From positions 1 to 34,842 of the forward strand of contig NZ_JAGOGJ010000069.1 of assembly GCF_017996735.1 (NCBI RefSeq): a stretch of DNA of 34,842 nt. The letters run 5' to 3'. This stretch comes from Niveispirillum sp. (GTDB lineage: Bacteria > Pseudomonadota > Alphaproteobacteria > Azospirillales > Azospirillaceae). The notes under the pieces were generated by a model. That model was given only the letters and a program-made list of their open reading frames with translations, was not told where the DNA came from and made no database searches. Positions within the stretch are counted from its first letter, which is position 1. Every line of letters starts with the position of its first letter. Made by a program: the position numbers and the translations under genes. Positions 24,000-32,697 of this stretch are shown in pieces.

Positions 24000-26164
24000 G
24001 GAAAGGCTGGCTGGCCGTCCTGGGTGTCCCGGCGCTGCTGGGTGCCGCCGTCTGGTGGGGGCCGTCCCTGCTGATGGCGCGCATGCAGACGGAGGATATG
24101 GCCCGCTGGCCGGCCGCCCCGGCAATTGCGGCCCCGCCGGGGGCGATGCAGGAGACGGTGCTGCTGACCTCGCCGGACGGGCGCATCGAACTGTCCGTGG
24201 GAGGGGACGCACAGGGTCCCCTCTATGCCGTGCGCCTGGACGGGCAGGAGATTCTGGGACCTGCCCGCCTGGGGCTGGTGGTGGACAGTGTCCGGCTGCC
24301 GGCATCGCCAATGCCGACAGCGGTGCAACGGCGCGGCCAGGATGAAACCTGGGAACAACCGTGGGGCGAGGAACGGTTCATCCGCGACCGGTTCCAGGAA
24401 ATGCGCCTCACCTATCCCGGCATCGACATTGTTTTCCGTGCCTATGATGACGGTATCGCCTTGCGGTATGAGCGGGCGGGCGAAGCCGCCTGGACCGTGA
24501 CGGATGAACTGACGGAATTCGCCCCGCCGCAATCGCTGACGGCCTGGTGGGTCCCGGCTTGGGGCATCGCGCGGGATGAGTATCTCATCCGCAGGACGCC
24601 GCTGTCCGACCTGCCGGCCCAGCCGCAGGCCCGTGCCGTGCACACGCCGCTGACCCTGTCGCGGAGAGAGGGAACGGCCCTGTCGATCCATGAGGCCGGC
24701 CTGCGCCATTTTGCCGGCATGGTCCTGGCTTCGCAGCCGGGCGGGCGGCTGCGCGCGCAACTGGTGCCGCGCGCCGATGGGGTGGCCGTCCGCGGTGCCG
24801 GCCCCCTGCGCACGCCCTGGCGTCTGGTCCAGATTGGGCGGCGGCCCGTCGACCTGGCCAATTCCCGCCTGCTGCTGAACCTGAACGATCCACCCGCCAT
24901 CCCGGCGGAAAGCTACGGCCGTCCGATGAAATATGTTGGCGTCTGGTGGGGCTTCATTACCCATGTCTGGGACCGGGTGCCGGGCGCGAACTATGGCGCC
25001 AATGACAGGCGAGTGAGGGACTATATCGACTTTGCCGCTGAAAACGGCTTTGGTGGCGTACTGGTGGAAAGCTGGAACCGCGGCTGGGAAAGCTGGCCGT
25101 CGCCCGACGGCACGCCGTTCAGCTTCACCCAGCCCTATGACGCGTTCGACCTGAAGGGTCTGGTCGCCTATGCAAAGGCCAGGGGCGTCGCCCTGATCGG
25201 CCATCACGAGACATCGGGCGACCTGATCCATTACGAAGCCAAGATGCAGGCCGGGCTGGACCTGTTCCGCGACCTTGGCGTGCCTGTGGTGAAGACGGGA
25301 TACGTCGCCCGCCAGCCGGGCCTGCGCGTGCGCCAGCCCGACGGGGGTGAGGCGCGGGAATGGCAGTACAGCCAGCCCATGGTGGAGCATGAGGAACGGC
25401 TGGCCCGGCTGGCGGCCATCAACCATATCGCCATCGTCGCGCATGAGGCGGTGAAGGATACCGGCCTGCGCCGCACCTTCCCCAACCTGATGGCGCGGGA
25501 AAGCGCGCGCGGCCAGGAATATAACGGCATGGATGCCGTCCATGGCGGCAACCCGCCGGACCATGAGCCCACGCTGTTCTTCACCCGCATGCTGGCCGGG
25601 CCCATGGATTTCACGCCGGGAATCCTGGATGTGGATTTCAGTGAACTGCCGGGCTGGCGCGGGGTGCTGCACCGGTCGCTGCTGCGCACGCGGGTGAATA
25701 CGACGCTGGCCAAGCAACTGGCGCTTTATGTCGTGTTCTACAGCCCCGTGCAGATGGCGGCCGATTTCATCGAGAATTATCGGGCCCGGCCCGATGCGCT
25801 GTCCTTCATCCGGCAGGTACCGGTTGACTGGGCCCGCTCCATCGCCTTGCAGGGCGATGTCGGGCGCTTCGCGCTGGTCGCCCGCCAGGACCGGCACAGC
25901 GACGACTGGTATCTGGGCGCCATCACCGACGGGGAAGGCCGCCGCCTGGAACAACTGCTGGATTTCCTGGAGCCGGGCCGGACCTATGCGGCCACCATCT
26001 GGGCCGACGCACCGGATGCAGACTGGCGCCGCAATCCGGAAGCCTTCGTCGTGCGGCGGCAGACGGTGCGTGCCGGCGACCGCCTGGCCCTGGATCTGGC
26101 GCCGGGTGGTGGACAGGCGGTCTGGCTGCGCCCCCTTCCGAAGGCGGATGAGCCGGCGCCATGA
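23996..26164 (+). CDS. GH97 family glycoside hydrolase (inverting, SusB-like), membrane-anchored
   Basis: 722-residue GH97 enzyme, paralogue of the one at the left edge. The N-terminus WLAVLGVPALLGAAVWWG is a signal anchor without an obvious cleavage site. The inverting-type glutamates are E405 (HHETSG), E484 (AHEA) and E502 (ARESARGQE), followed by GPMDFTPGILD. It should hydrolyse a terminal alpha-linked sugar, most often glucose, in the periplasm. The GTG start at 23996 overlaps the FGE stop (GTGA) and its stop overlaps the next ATG (ATGA), showing translational coupling on both sides. It has a clear nucleotide-level resemblance to bases ~290-2250 of this window, so the two arose by duplication. 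Confidence 0.9.
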   Translation: MRKGWLAVLGVPALLGAAVWWGPSLLMARMQTEDMARWPAAPAIAAPPGAMQETVLLTSPDGRIELSVGGDAQGPLYAVRLDGQEILGPARLGLVVDSVRLPASPMPTAVQRRGQDETWEQPWGEERFIRDRFQEMRLTYPGIDIVFRAYDDGIALRYERAGEAAWTVTDELTEFAPPQSLTAWWVPAWGIARDEYLIRRTPLSDLPAQPQARAVHTPLTLSRREGTALSIHEAGLRHFAGMVLASQPGGRLRAQLVPRADGVAVRGAGPLRTPWRLVQIGRRPVDLANSRLLLNLNDPPAIPAESYGRPMKYVGVWWGFITHVWDRVPGANYGANDRRVRDYIDFAAENGFGGVLVESWNRGWESWPSPDGTPFSFTQPYDAFDLKGLVAYAKARGVALIGHHETSGDLIHYEAKMQAGLDLFRDLGVPVVKTGYVARQPGLRVRQPDGGEAREWQYSQPMVEHEERLARLAAINHIAIVAHEAVKDTGLRRTFPNLMARESARGQEYNGMDAVHGGNPPDHEPTLFFTRMLAGPMDFTPGILDVDFSELPGWRGVLHRSLLRTRVNTTLAKQLALYVVFYSPVQMAADFIENYRARPDALSFIRQVPVDWARSIALQGDVGRFALVARQDRHSDDWYLGAITDGEGRRLEQLLDFLEPGRTYAATIWADAPDADWRRNPEAFVVRRQTVRAGDRLALDLAPGGGQAVWLRPLPKADEPAP

Positions 26165-27759
26165 CCACTGAAACAACAAAACAGCAGGAAATAGGGGTAG
26201 GAAAATTGGTCAGGAAATGGGCTTTCCGGCTGGTTGCGGCCATCGTGACGCTGGCGCTGCTGACCGTGATCGGCGTGGTGGCGCAGCGTCGTCTGAACCT
26301 GCCCGCCTCCAAGGTGGAACTGGCGGCGGGCAGTGCGACGGCAACCTGGCAGCAGGCGCCGGAACGGCCCAATATCCTGCTGCTGACGGTCGATGACATG
26401 AACTGGAACTCGGCCGGCATCCTGGGCGCCGATGTGCGGGGCGTGACGCCGCATATCGATGCGCTGGCCGGGCAGGGGATGTTGTTCCGGCGGGCCTTTG
26501 TCACTTCGCCCATCTGTCAGCCGTCGCGCTCGGTCTGGATGACGGGCATGTACCCGCCGCGCAACGGGGCCACCGGCTTCAACCGCATCAATGAGGATGT
26601 GCCGACCCTGGCCGACACGCTGCGCGCCAACGGCTATCGCGTCGGGATCGTCAACAAGGTCACCCATACCCCGCCCTATATGCCCGACCGCTGGGACTAT
26701 TTCGTGGCCGAGCGCGACAATGGTGTGGGCCGCATTCCGGAAAAAATGGGTGAACAGGCCGAAGCCTTCTTCCGCGATGCGGCCCGGCGGGGCACGCCCT
26801 TTTTCCTAAACCTGAACATCAATGACCCGCACCGGCCCTTTGCCGGCACGTCCAACCCGCTGGCGCTGCTGGACCGTGCGGCGGGTCTGGACTATCCAAC
26901 GGGCCCGACAGATGCGTACAAGCAGGGCGATGCGTCCATCCCCGGCTTCCTCCCTCAGGCGCCTTCCATCTCGCGTGAGATGGCGGAGTATTTCACCTCC
27001 GTCCATCGGGCGGACCAGTCGGTGGGGGCGGTACTGGCGGCGCTGGAACGGTCGGGGGCCGCACCCTATACGCTGGTCATTCTGGTGTCGGACAATGGCA
27101 TGGCCTTTCCGTTCGGCAAATCGACCCTGTACGAGAATGGCACGCGCACCTTGATGGTGGTGCGCTGGCCGGACCGGGTGTCGGCGGGTGGTGTGGATGA
27201 CAGCCACATGGTCTCGGGTATCGACATCGCCCCCACGATCCTGGACGCCGCCGGGGTGCCATCCCCCGTGGTGCTGGACGGGCGCTCGCTGCTGCCGCTG
27301 CTGGCGGGGCAGGCGGATGCGGGACCTGATCACGTCTTCACCTATCTGGCGCAGGTCAATACCGGCCTCGTGCCCTTCCTGGATCTGGATTTCACCTCCC
27401 GCGCGGTGCGGTCGCGCGATGGCTGGCTCTATATCTGGTCGCCCTGGGCGGATGGCAAAAAGGCCTTCGTGGCGGAGGCGATGCTGGGCCGCACCTATCC
27501 GGCGATGCAGGAACTGGCGGAGAAGGACCCGGCCATGGCGGCGCGCGTGGACCTTTTCCGCCATCGCGTACCGGAGGAACTGTTCAATGTCGACCGCGAT
27601 CCTGACGGTCTGACCAACCTTGCCGACAATAAAGCGCATGCGGAACGGCTGGCGTCACTACGGCAGGTGCTGTTGCGCCACCTTGAAGAAACCAACGATC
27701 CGGCTCTGGACCGATACCGGGACTTCCTGGCCGGAAAGACAAAGGGAGGTGCGTCATGA
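26161..27759 (+). CDS. sulfatase 1 (type I, heparan-N-sulfatase-like), membrane-anchored
   Basis: 532-residue alkaline-phosphatase-fold sulfatase. The N-terminus has one hydrophobic segment (AFRLVAAIVTLALLTVIGVV) after a charged tail, so it is probably anchored in the inner membrane facing the periplasm. Metal site NILLLTVDDMNW, activation motif CQPSR with C119 as the residue turned into formylglycine, NDPHRPF, and SDNG followed by GKSTLYENGTRT. The overall pattern is closest to the heparan-N-sulfatase-like branch, but the substrate cannot be fixed. Coupled by ATGA overlaps to the GH97 before it and the sulfatase after it. Confidence 0.88.
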   Translation: MTTETTKQQEIGVGKLVRKWAFRLVAAIVTLALLTVIGVVAQRRLNLPASKVELAAGSATATWQQAPERPNILLLTVDDMNWNSAGILGADVRGVTPHIDALAGQGMLFRRAFVTSPICQPSRSVWMTGMYPPRNGATGFNRINEDVPTLADTLRANGYRVGIVNKVTHTPPYMPDRWDYFVAERDNGVGRIPEKMGEQAEAFFRDAARRGTPFFLNLNINDPHRPFAGTSNPLALLDRAAGLDYPTGPTDAYKQGDASIPGFLPQAPSISREMAEYFTSVHRADQSVGAVLAALERSGAAPYTLVILVSDNGMAFPFGKSTLYENGTRTLMVVRWPDRVSAGGVDDSHMVSGIDIAPTILDAAGVPSPVVLDGRSLLPLLAGQADAGPDHVFTYLAQVNTGLVPFLDLDFTSRAVRSRDGWLYIWSPWADGKKAFVAEAMLGRTYPAMQELAEKDPAMAARVDLFRHRVPEELFNVDRDPDGLTNLADNKAHAERLASLRQVLLRHLEETNDPALDRYRDFLAGKTKGGAS

Positions 27760-29393
27760 CGACCACCGGAAAGAAGATCGCACGCGCGCTGGCCTGGTCG
27801 GCGGGCGGGCTGGCCGGATTGGCCCTGGTGGCCACGGCCGGCTTCTTCGGCCAGCTTTACATCGGGCCGGATGAATCCCCACCGCCCGACCTGGCGACAC
27901 TGGACCGCACGGCCCCGGCCGCGCGCAGTGCCGGGCCCCGCAATGTGGTCCTGATCCTGGCCGACGATCTGGGTTATGGCACCCTGAATGTGTATGGCGG
28001 CAAGCTGTCGCGCACACCCCATATCGATGCGCTGGCGGCTGACGGTGTGCGCTTCACCCAGGCCTATGCGACCGCCCCGGTCTGCGCCCCGTCACGCGCC
28101 GGGCTAATGTCGGGCCGGTATCAGCAGTCCTTTGGCTTTGAATACAATCCCAATGTCCAGTTCAGCGAACTGGAGCGCCGCCGCCAGATGCCGGGTGCGC
28201 AGGTCACCGTGGCGGAGATGGTGCGGCCGGCCGGATACCGCACTGGCATGGTCGGCAAATGGCATCTGGGCGTACAGCCGGAAAGCGTGCCGCAGGCGCA
28301 GGGGTTCGAGGAGACATTCGCCCTGCTGCATGGGGCTTCCAGCTTTATCACGCGGCCGCAGCCGGGCGATGTCACGGACAAACGCTTCTTCATCATGTCG
28401 GGCGGGGTCGACCGCGATCTGACACCCATCGAGCGCAACGGGGAGACGGTGCAGGTCGATGAGTACCTGACTGACCGGTTCACGGCGGAGGCCCAGGGCT
28501 TCATCATCGGCCACCGGGCGGAACCGTTCCTGCTCTACCTCGCCTACACCGACCCGCACGGGCCGATGGAGGCGCCGGCCCATTACCTGTCCCTGTTCCC
28601 GAACCTGACGGGGGACGAGCGGACCTATGCCGCCAAGGTGGCCGCCTTGGATGCCGGTGTGGGCAAGGTGGTGGAGACGCTGAAGCGGCAAGGGCTTTAC
28701 GAGAACACCACCATCATCTTCGCGTCGGACAATGGCTGCCCGGACAAGTTTCCCTGGTGTGAGGCGGGACCCGTCTCCAACTTCAAGGGCACCTTGTTCG
28801 AGGGTGGGGTGCGCGTGCCGCTGATCCTGCGCGACCCGGCATTGCCGGCAGACCAGCGCGGCATGGTCAGCGATAATGTCGCCTCCCTGCTGGACGTGAT
28901 GCCCACCGTGGCGCGCATCACTGGTGCCATTGCACCCGAAGGCTTCCAGGGTGCCGATCTGGCCCAGGTACTGGAGGGCAGGGTGGATCGCGCGCTGTTC
29001 TGGCGGGCGGGCCGCGCGGCGGCCGTGCGTGACGGCGACCGGAAGCTAGTCTCCTACGCCGATGCCGCGCCGGATGCGGAGAAATCCGTCGGCCATCGCC
29101 CGGCGGCACAGGCCATCCGAGGGATGCTGGGCCTGGACAACCGCAAGCGGGAGGAGGCGATCGGCCCCGTCTACAGCGCCGATCCGGCAGCCTATCCGCG
29201 CACCGACTTCCTGTTCAACCTGCCGGCTGATCAGGGAGAGAAGGCTGACCTTGCGGCCGGTGCGCCGGATGAGGCAGCGCGGCTGCGCGCCCTGCTGGAT
29301 GGGTGGAGCCGGGCGCAGGCCATGCCGGCCTGGGGCGACGGGGAGGATGGTGGGCTGATCACCCATAACGGCAAGCGGCTGGCAGCGCATTGA
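27756..29393 (+). CDS. sulfatase 2 (type I, arylsulfatase-like), membrane-anchored
   Basis: 545-residue sulfatase. The N-terminus has a hydrophobic stretch (AWSAGGLAGLALVATAGFFG), a probable anchor. Motifs are NVVLILADDLGYG, CAPSR with C110, VGKWHLG, DPHGPM and FASDNGCPD, then FEGGVRVPLILRDP. The segment SGRYQQSFGFEYN is shared with sulfatase 4 (TGRHQQRFGFEFN), so these two are closest to each other within the set. The C-terminal part ends in a ~90-residue tail with no recognised domain. The start overlaps the previous stop by ATGA and the next gene begins 14 bases on. Confidence 0.88.
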   Translation: MTTTGKKIARALAWSAGGLAGLALVATAGFFGQLYIGPDESPPPDLATLDRTAPAARSAGPRNVVLILADDLGYGTLNVYGGKLSRTPHIDALAADGVRFTQAYATAPVCAPSRAGLMSGRYQQSFGFEYNPNVQFSELERRRQMPGAQVTVAEMVRPAGYRTGMVGKWHLGVQPESVPQAQGFEETFALLHGASSFITRPQPGDVTDKRFFIMSGGVDRDLTPIERNGETVQVDEYLTDRFTAEAQGFIIGHRAEPFLLYLAYTDPHGPMEAPAHYLSLFPNLTGDERTYAAKVAALDAGVGKVVETLKRQGLYENTTIIFASDNGCPDKFPWCEAGPVSNFKGTLFEGGVRVPLILRDPALPADQRGMVSDNVASLLDVMPTVARITGAIAPEGFQGADLAQVLEGRVDRALFWRAGRAAAVRDGDRKLVSYADAAPDAEKSVGHRPAAQAIRGMLGLDNRKREEAIGPVYSADPAAYPRTDFLFNLPADQGEKADLAAGAPDEAARLRALLDGWSRAQAMPAWGDGEDGGLITHNGKRLAAH

Positions 29394-29406
29394 GGGGACG
29401 CCCATT

Positions 29407-31113
29407 ATGAAAAGACGCTGGAAAATCCCCATCCTGGCCGGGCTCGCCGTGGCGCTGACCCTCTGGTTTTGGCCGGAGCGGGAGGAGGGGCCGGTGTTTC
29501 GCCGGCCCGATCCCGCCGGGAGGCCCAACATCGTGCTGGTCGTGGCCGATGATATCGGGCTGCGCATCGGCGCCTATGGCGACCGGTTGGCTAATACGCC
29601 CAACATGGACCGTCTGGCGCGCGAAGGTGTGCGGTTCGACCGCATGTATGCGACCTCACCCGTCTGCGCGCCGTCGCGGTCCGCCCTGATCACCGGTCTG
29701 CACCAGCAGACGCTGGGCACCATGCATATGCGCACCACACCGGAGGATAAGGGCCGCATCCTGGGCGGTGCTTCCGACTTCCGCTACCAGGCGGTGCCGC
29801 CGGAAGGGGTGAAGGCCTTCCCCGAACGGCTGCGCGCTGCCGGCTATTTCGCCAGCAATAATGCCAAGACCGATTACCAGTTTGGGGAGCCCTTCACGAT
29901 TTGGGATGAAAGCGGTGACGGGGCAAGCTGGCGACACCGGCCCGACGGCCTGCCCTTCTTCCATATGCGTACCATCATGCTGACGCATGAATCCTATGGC
30001 GTGACTTGGTGGCACTGGCCGCGCTCGCTGGCTGATCTGGCGGCACAGGTGCGCAATGCCATGACGCTCGGCCGCTATCCGCGCCTGACAAACCCGAAGG
30101 ACGTGACCGTGCCGCCCTGGCTGGTCGATGCACCCGACACCCGCCGGCAACTGGCCCAGATGTATGACGAGGCCCATGCCGCCGATATCGAACTGGGCCG
30201 CACGCTGGATCGGTTGCGGGAGGATGGGGTGCTGGACAGCAGCATCGTCATCTTCACTTCCGACAATGGCGAAGGCGTGCCGCGCGGCAAGCGCAGCCTG
30301 ACGGAGACGGGCCTGCGCTTGCCCTTTATCGTGCGTTTTCCCGACGGCGCCATGGCCGGCACGGTGCGGGATGATCTGGCCAGCTTCGTGGATATCGCCC
30401 CCACCGTCCTGGCCATGGCACAGGTACCACGGCCGGACGGGCTGGCTGGCCGCGACCTGTTCGCCGACCCCGCCCCGGATTATGCCTTCGCGGCCGCCGA
30501 CCGGTTTGAGAATGTGACGACACGGTCCAAATCGGTGCGGGATGCGCGATATACCTATATCCGCAATTACCGCCACGACCTGCCGCTGCTCTATCCGCAC
30601 AAGGCGCGCGACATGCTGCCCGCCATGTGGGACCTGGAAGCCGCGCACAAGGCCGGGAAGCTGACACAAGTGCAGGCCCGCTATTTCCAGCCAATGGCGG
30701 CGGAGGAACTGTATGACCGGCAGACGGACCCGGATGAGTTGACCAATCTGGTCTATGATCCGGCACAGGCGGACAATCTGGCGCGGCTGCGTCTGGCGCT
30801 GGACGATTTCAACGCCCGCGTCGGCGACCTGTCGGCGGTTCCGGAGGCGGAGATGGTGGCCCGCATGTGGCTGGGCGGTCACCAGCCGGCCACGCCCGCC
30901 CCCACGGCCCGCGTCGCAGATGGTCACCTGTTTTTGGAGAATGCGCTGTCCGCGGCCTCCATCGGCTGGCGCCTGCCCACCGATCCCGCCGAACATTGGC
31001 GCCTTTACACCAAGCCCATCCCGCTGGATCTGCTCAAGGGGGGCCTGAGCGCCCGCGCCGTGCGCTACGGCTACGCGGCCAGCGACAGACTGGAATGGAA
31101 AGCCCATGACTGA
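29407..31113 (+). CDS. sulfatase 3 (type I, heparan-N-sulfatase-like), membrane-anchored
   Basis: 568-residue sulfatase. A short hydrophobic N-terminal segment (IPILAGLAVALTLWFW) suggests a membrane anchor. Motifs are NIVLVVADDIGLRIG, CAPSR with C87, a segment KAFPERLRAAGYFASNNAKT with following TDY, THESYG, and FTSDNGEGVPRGKRSL. In place of the KWH motif of sulfatases 2, 4 and 5 it has the NNAKTDY form seen in the heparan-N-sulfatase-like branch. It has an extended C-terminal region after the sulfatase domain (from about residue 480). The stop overlaps the start of sulfatase 4 by eight bases. Confidence 0.87.
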   Translation: MKRRWKIPILAGLAVALTLWFWPEREEGPVFRRPDPAGRPNIVLVVADDIGLRIGAYGDRLANTPNMDRLAREGVRFDRMYATSPVCAPSRSALITGLHQQTLGTMHMRTTPEDKGRILGGASDFRYQAVPPEGVKAFPERLRAAGYFASNNAKTDYQFGEPFTIWDESGDGASWRHRPDGLPFFHMRTIMLTHESYGVTWWHWPRSLADLAAQVRNAMTLGRYPRLTNPKDVTVPPWLVDAPDTRRQLAQMYDEAHAADIELGRTLDRLREDGVLDSSIVIFTSDNGEGVPRGKRSLTETGLRLPFIVRFPDGAMAGTVRDDLASFVDIAPTVLAMAQVPRPDGLAGRDLFADPAPDYAFAAADRFENVTTRSKSVRDARYTYIRNYRHDLPLLYPHKARDMLPAMWDLEAAHKAGKLTQVQARYFQPMAAEELYDRQTDPDELTNLVYDPAQADNLARLRLALDDFNARVGDLSAVPEAEMVARMWLGGHQPATPAPTARVADGHLFLENALSAASIGWRLPTDPAEHWRLYTKPIPLDLLKGGLSARAVRYGYAASDRLEWKAHD

Positions 31114-32689
31114 GCCTGTGAAGAAAAGCCGCCGCTGGCTGAAATTGTCGGCCGCCCTGCTGATACCGGCACTGGCGGCCGGCGGCTGGTATGGCTGGCG
31201 CACCTACAGCCGCATGATGGATAATGAGCGCTATGTCGTGGGGCGGATGGATACACGCCAGGGTGCCTATGCCGATGCCCATATCGGCGCGTCGGCCCCG
31301 GCCGGTGCCACCTTGCCCGCCGCCGATCCCGCCAGCCTGACCCGCCCGCCCAACATCATCGTCATCATGGCCGACGATCTGGGCTGGTCGGACGTCTCGA
31401 CCCTGGGGGCGGGCCGGGTTCCCACGCCCAATATCGACCGGATTGCGCAATGGGGCGTCGCCTTCGCCAATGGCTATGTCACCGCCCCAATGTGCGCGCC
31501 CTCACGCGCCGGTCTGCTGACCGGCCGGCACCAGCAGCGTTTCGGCTTCGAGTTTAACATTGCCGAAAACCGTGCGAAGACGCAGGAGAAGGCCGACGAT
31601 GACGGCGATCCCGTGGGGCTGCCCGCCGGCCAGCCGATCCTGGCCGAACGGCTGCGTGACGGTGGTTATGCCACGGCCCTTATCGGCAAATGGCACCAGG
31701 GGTTCGATCCGGCCCAGCACCCGCTGCGGCGTGGCTTCGACCGGTTCTATGGCTTTCTGCCCGGCACCATGAGCTATGCCCGCGCCGATGATCCCGGCAT
31801 CCTGTCCTTCCAGCCATCCGGCGGCATCGGCGAGCCCAAGCCTCTGGGAACCCCCGTCATTTTTGATGGGGAGAAGCAGGTGGACATTCCGAAAGGCTAT
31901 TACATGACGGAGGCCATCACCGATCAGGCCCTGTCTTTCATTGAGGCGAACCGCGACCGGCCCTTCTACCTGCATGTGGCCCATCATGCGCCCCATCTGC
32001 CGTTTCAGGTGCCCCGGCGCTATGCGGAGCGGTTTCCCGGCGTCGAAAGTCCGGAGATGCGCATCTATTTCGGCATGATCGCCGCCCTGGACGACAGTAT
32101 CGGGGCGATCCTGGATCGGCTGGAGCGCGACGGTTTGCGCCAGAACACCCTGATCCTGTTCATGTCGGACAATGGCTGTGCCGTGGGCAAGGGTGTGTGC
32201 GGCTGCGACCCTATCGTCAATGCCGGCAAGTTCAGCATCATGGAAGGCGGCCTGCGTGTGCCCTTCCTGATGGGTTGGCCGGCGCGGCTTCCTCCCTCTG
32301 GCATTGTGGCCGGGAATGCCTCCACCCTGGATGTTGCGGCCACGGCGCTGGCGGCGGCGGGGGTGACGAACCTGCCGCCGGAACTGGACGGGCGTGACCT
32401 GATGCGCCATATGGGCGATGCCAGCCGGCCGCTGTTCTGGCGCGCCGGCAAGGTGGCGGCCGTGCGGCGGGGCGACTGGAAGCTGCGGCGGGAAGGGGGC
32501 GATACGAAGCTGTTCGACCTGTCCGCCGACCCGGCGGAACGCCATGACCTGCGCGCCCAGCGGCCAGAGGTGACGGGCGACCTCACCCGCCTGCTGGATG
32601 AATGGGATAAGGGGCTGGCCGAACCGCGCTGGACCCACCCGCAATTGCCGTGGCGCGTCTGTGGACGTTGGACCACGGGCACCCAATAA
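31106..32689 (+). CDS. sulfatase 4 (type I, arylsulfatase-like), membrane-anchored
   Basis: 527-residue sulfatase. The N-terminus has a signal anchor (LSAALLIPALAAGGWYGW) preceded by basic residues, then a ~60-residue linker before the catalytic domain. Motifs are NIIVIMADDLGWSD, CAPSR with C130, IGKWHQGFD, HHAPHLPF and FMSDNGCAVGKG, then MEGGLRVPFLMGWP. An extra CGCDP segment follows the SDNG motif, which may form a disulfide or line the sulfate pocket. It is most like sulfatase 2 by its QQRFGFEFN segment. It overlaps the preceding gene by eight bases and is nine bases before the next. Confidence 0.88.
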   Translation: MTEPVKKSRRWLKLSAALLIPALAAGGWYGWRTYSRMMDNERYVVGRMDTRQGAYADAHIGASAPAGATLPAADPASLTRPPNIIVIMADDLGWSDVSTLGAGRVPTPNIDRIAQWGVAFANGYVTAPMCAPSRAGLLTGRHQQRFGFEFNIAENRAKTQEKADDDGDPVGLPAGQPILAERLRDGGYATALIGKWHQGFDPAQHPLRRGFDRFYGFLPGTMSYARADDPGILSFQPSGGIGEPKPLGTPVIFDGEKQVDIPKGYYMTEAITDQALSFIEANRDRPFYLHVAHHAPHLPFQVPRRYAERFPGVESPEMRIYFGMIAALDDSIGAILDRLERDGLRQNTLILFMSDNGCAVGKGVCGCDPIVNAGKFSIMEGGLRVPFLMGWPARLPPSGIVAGNASTLDVAATALAAAGVTNLPPELDGRDLMRHMGDASRPLFWRAGKVAAVRRGDWKLRREGGDTKLFDLSADPAERHDLRAQRPEVTGDLTRLLDEWDKGLAEPRWTHPQLPWRVCGRWTTGTQ

Positions 32690-32697
32690 GGAACCCG

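Noticed and set aside
32650..32697. Longer N-terminus for sulfatase 5
   Set aside because: It overlaps the end of sulfatase 4; the ATG at 32698 follows AAGGA and gives a normal signal-anchor start.
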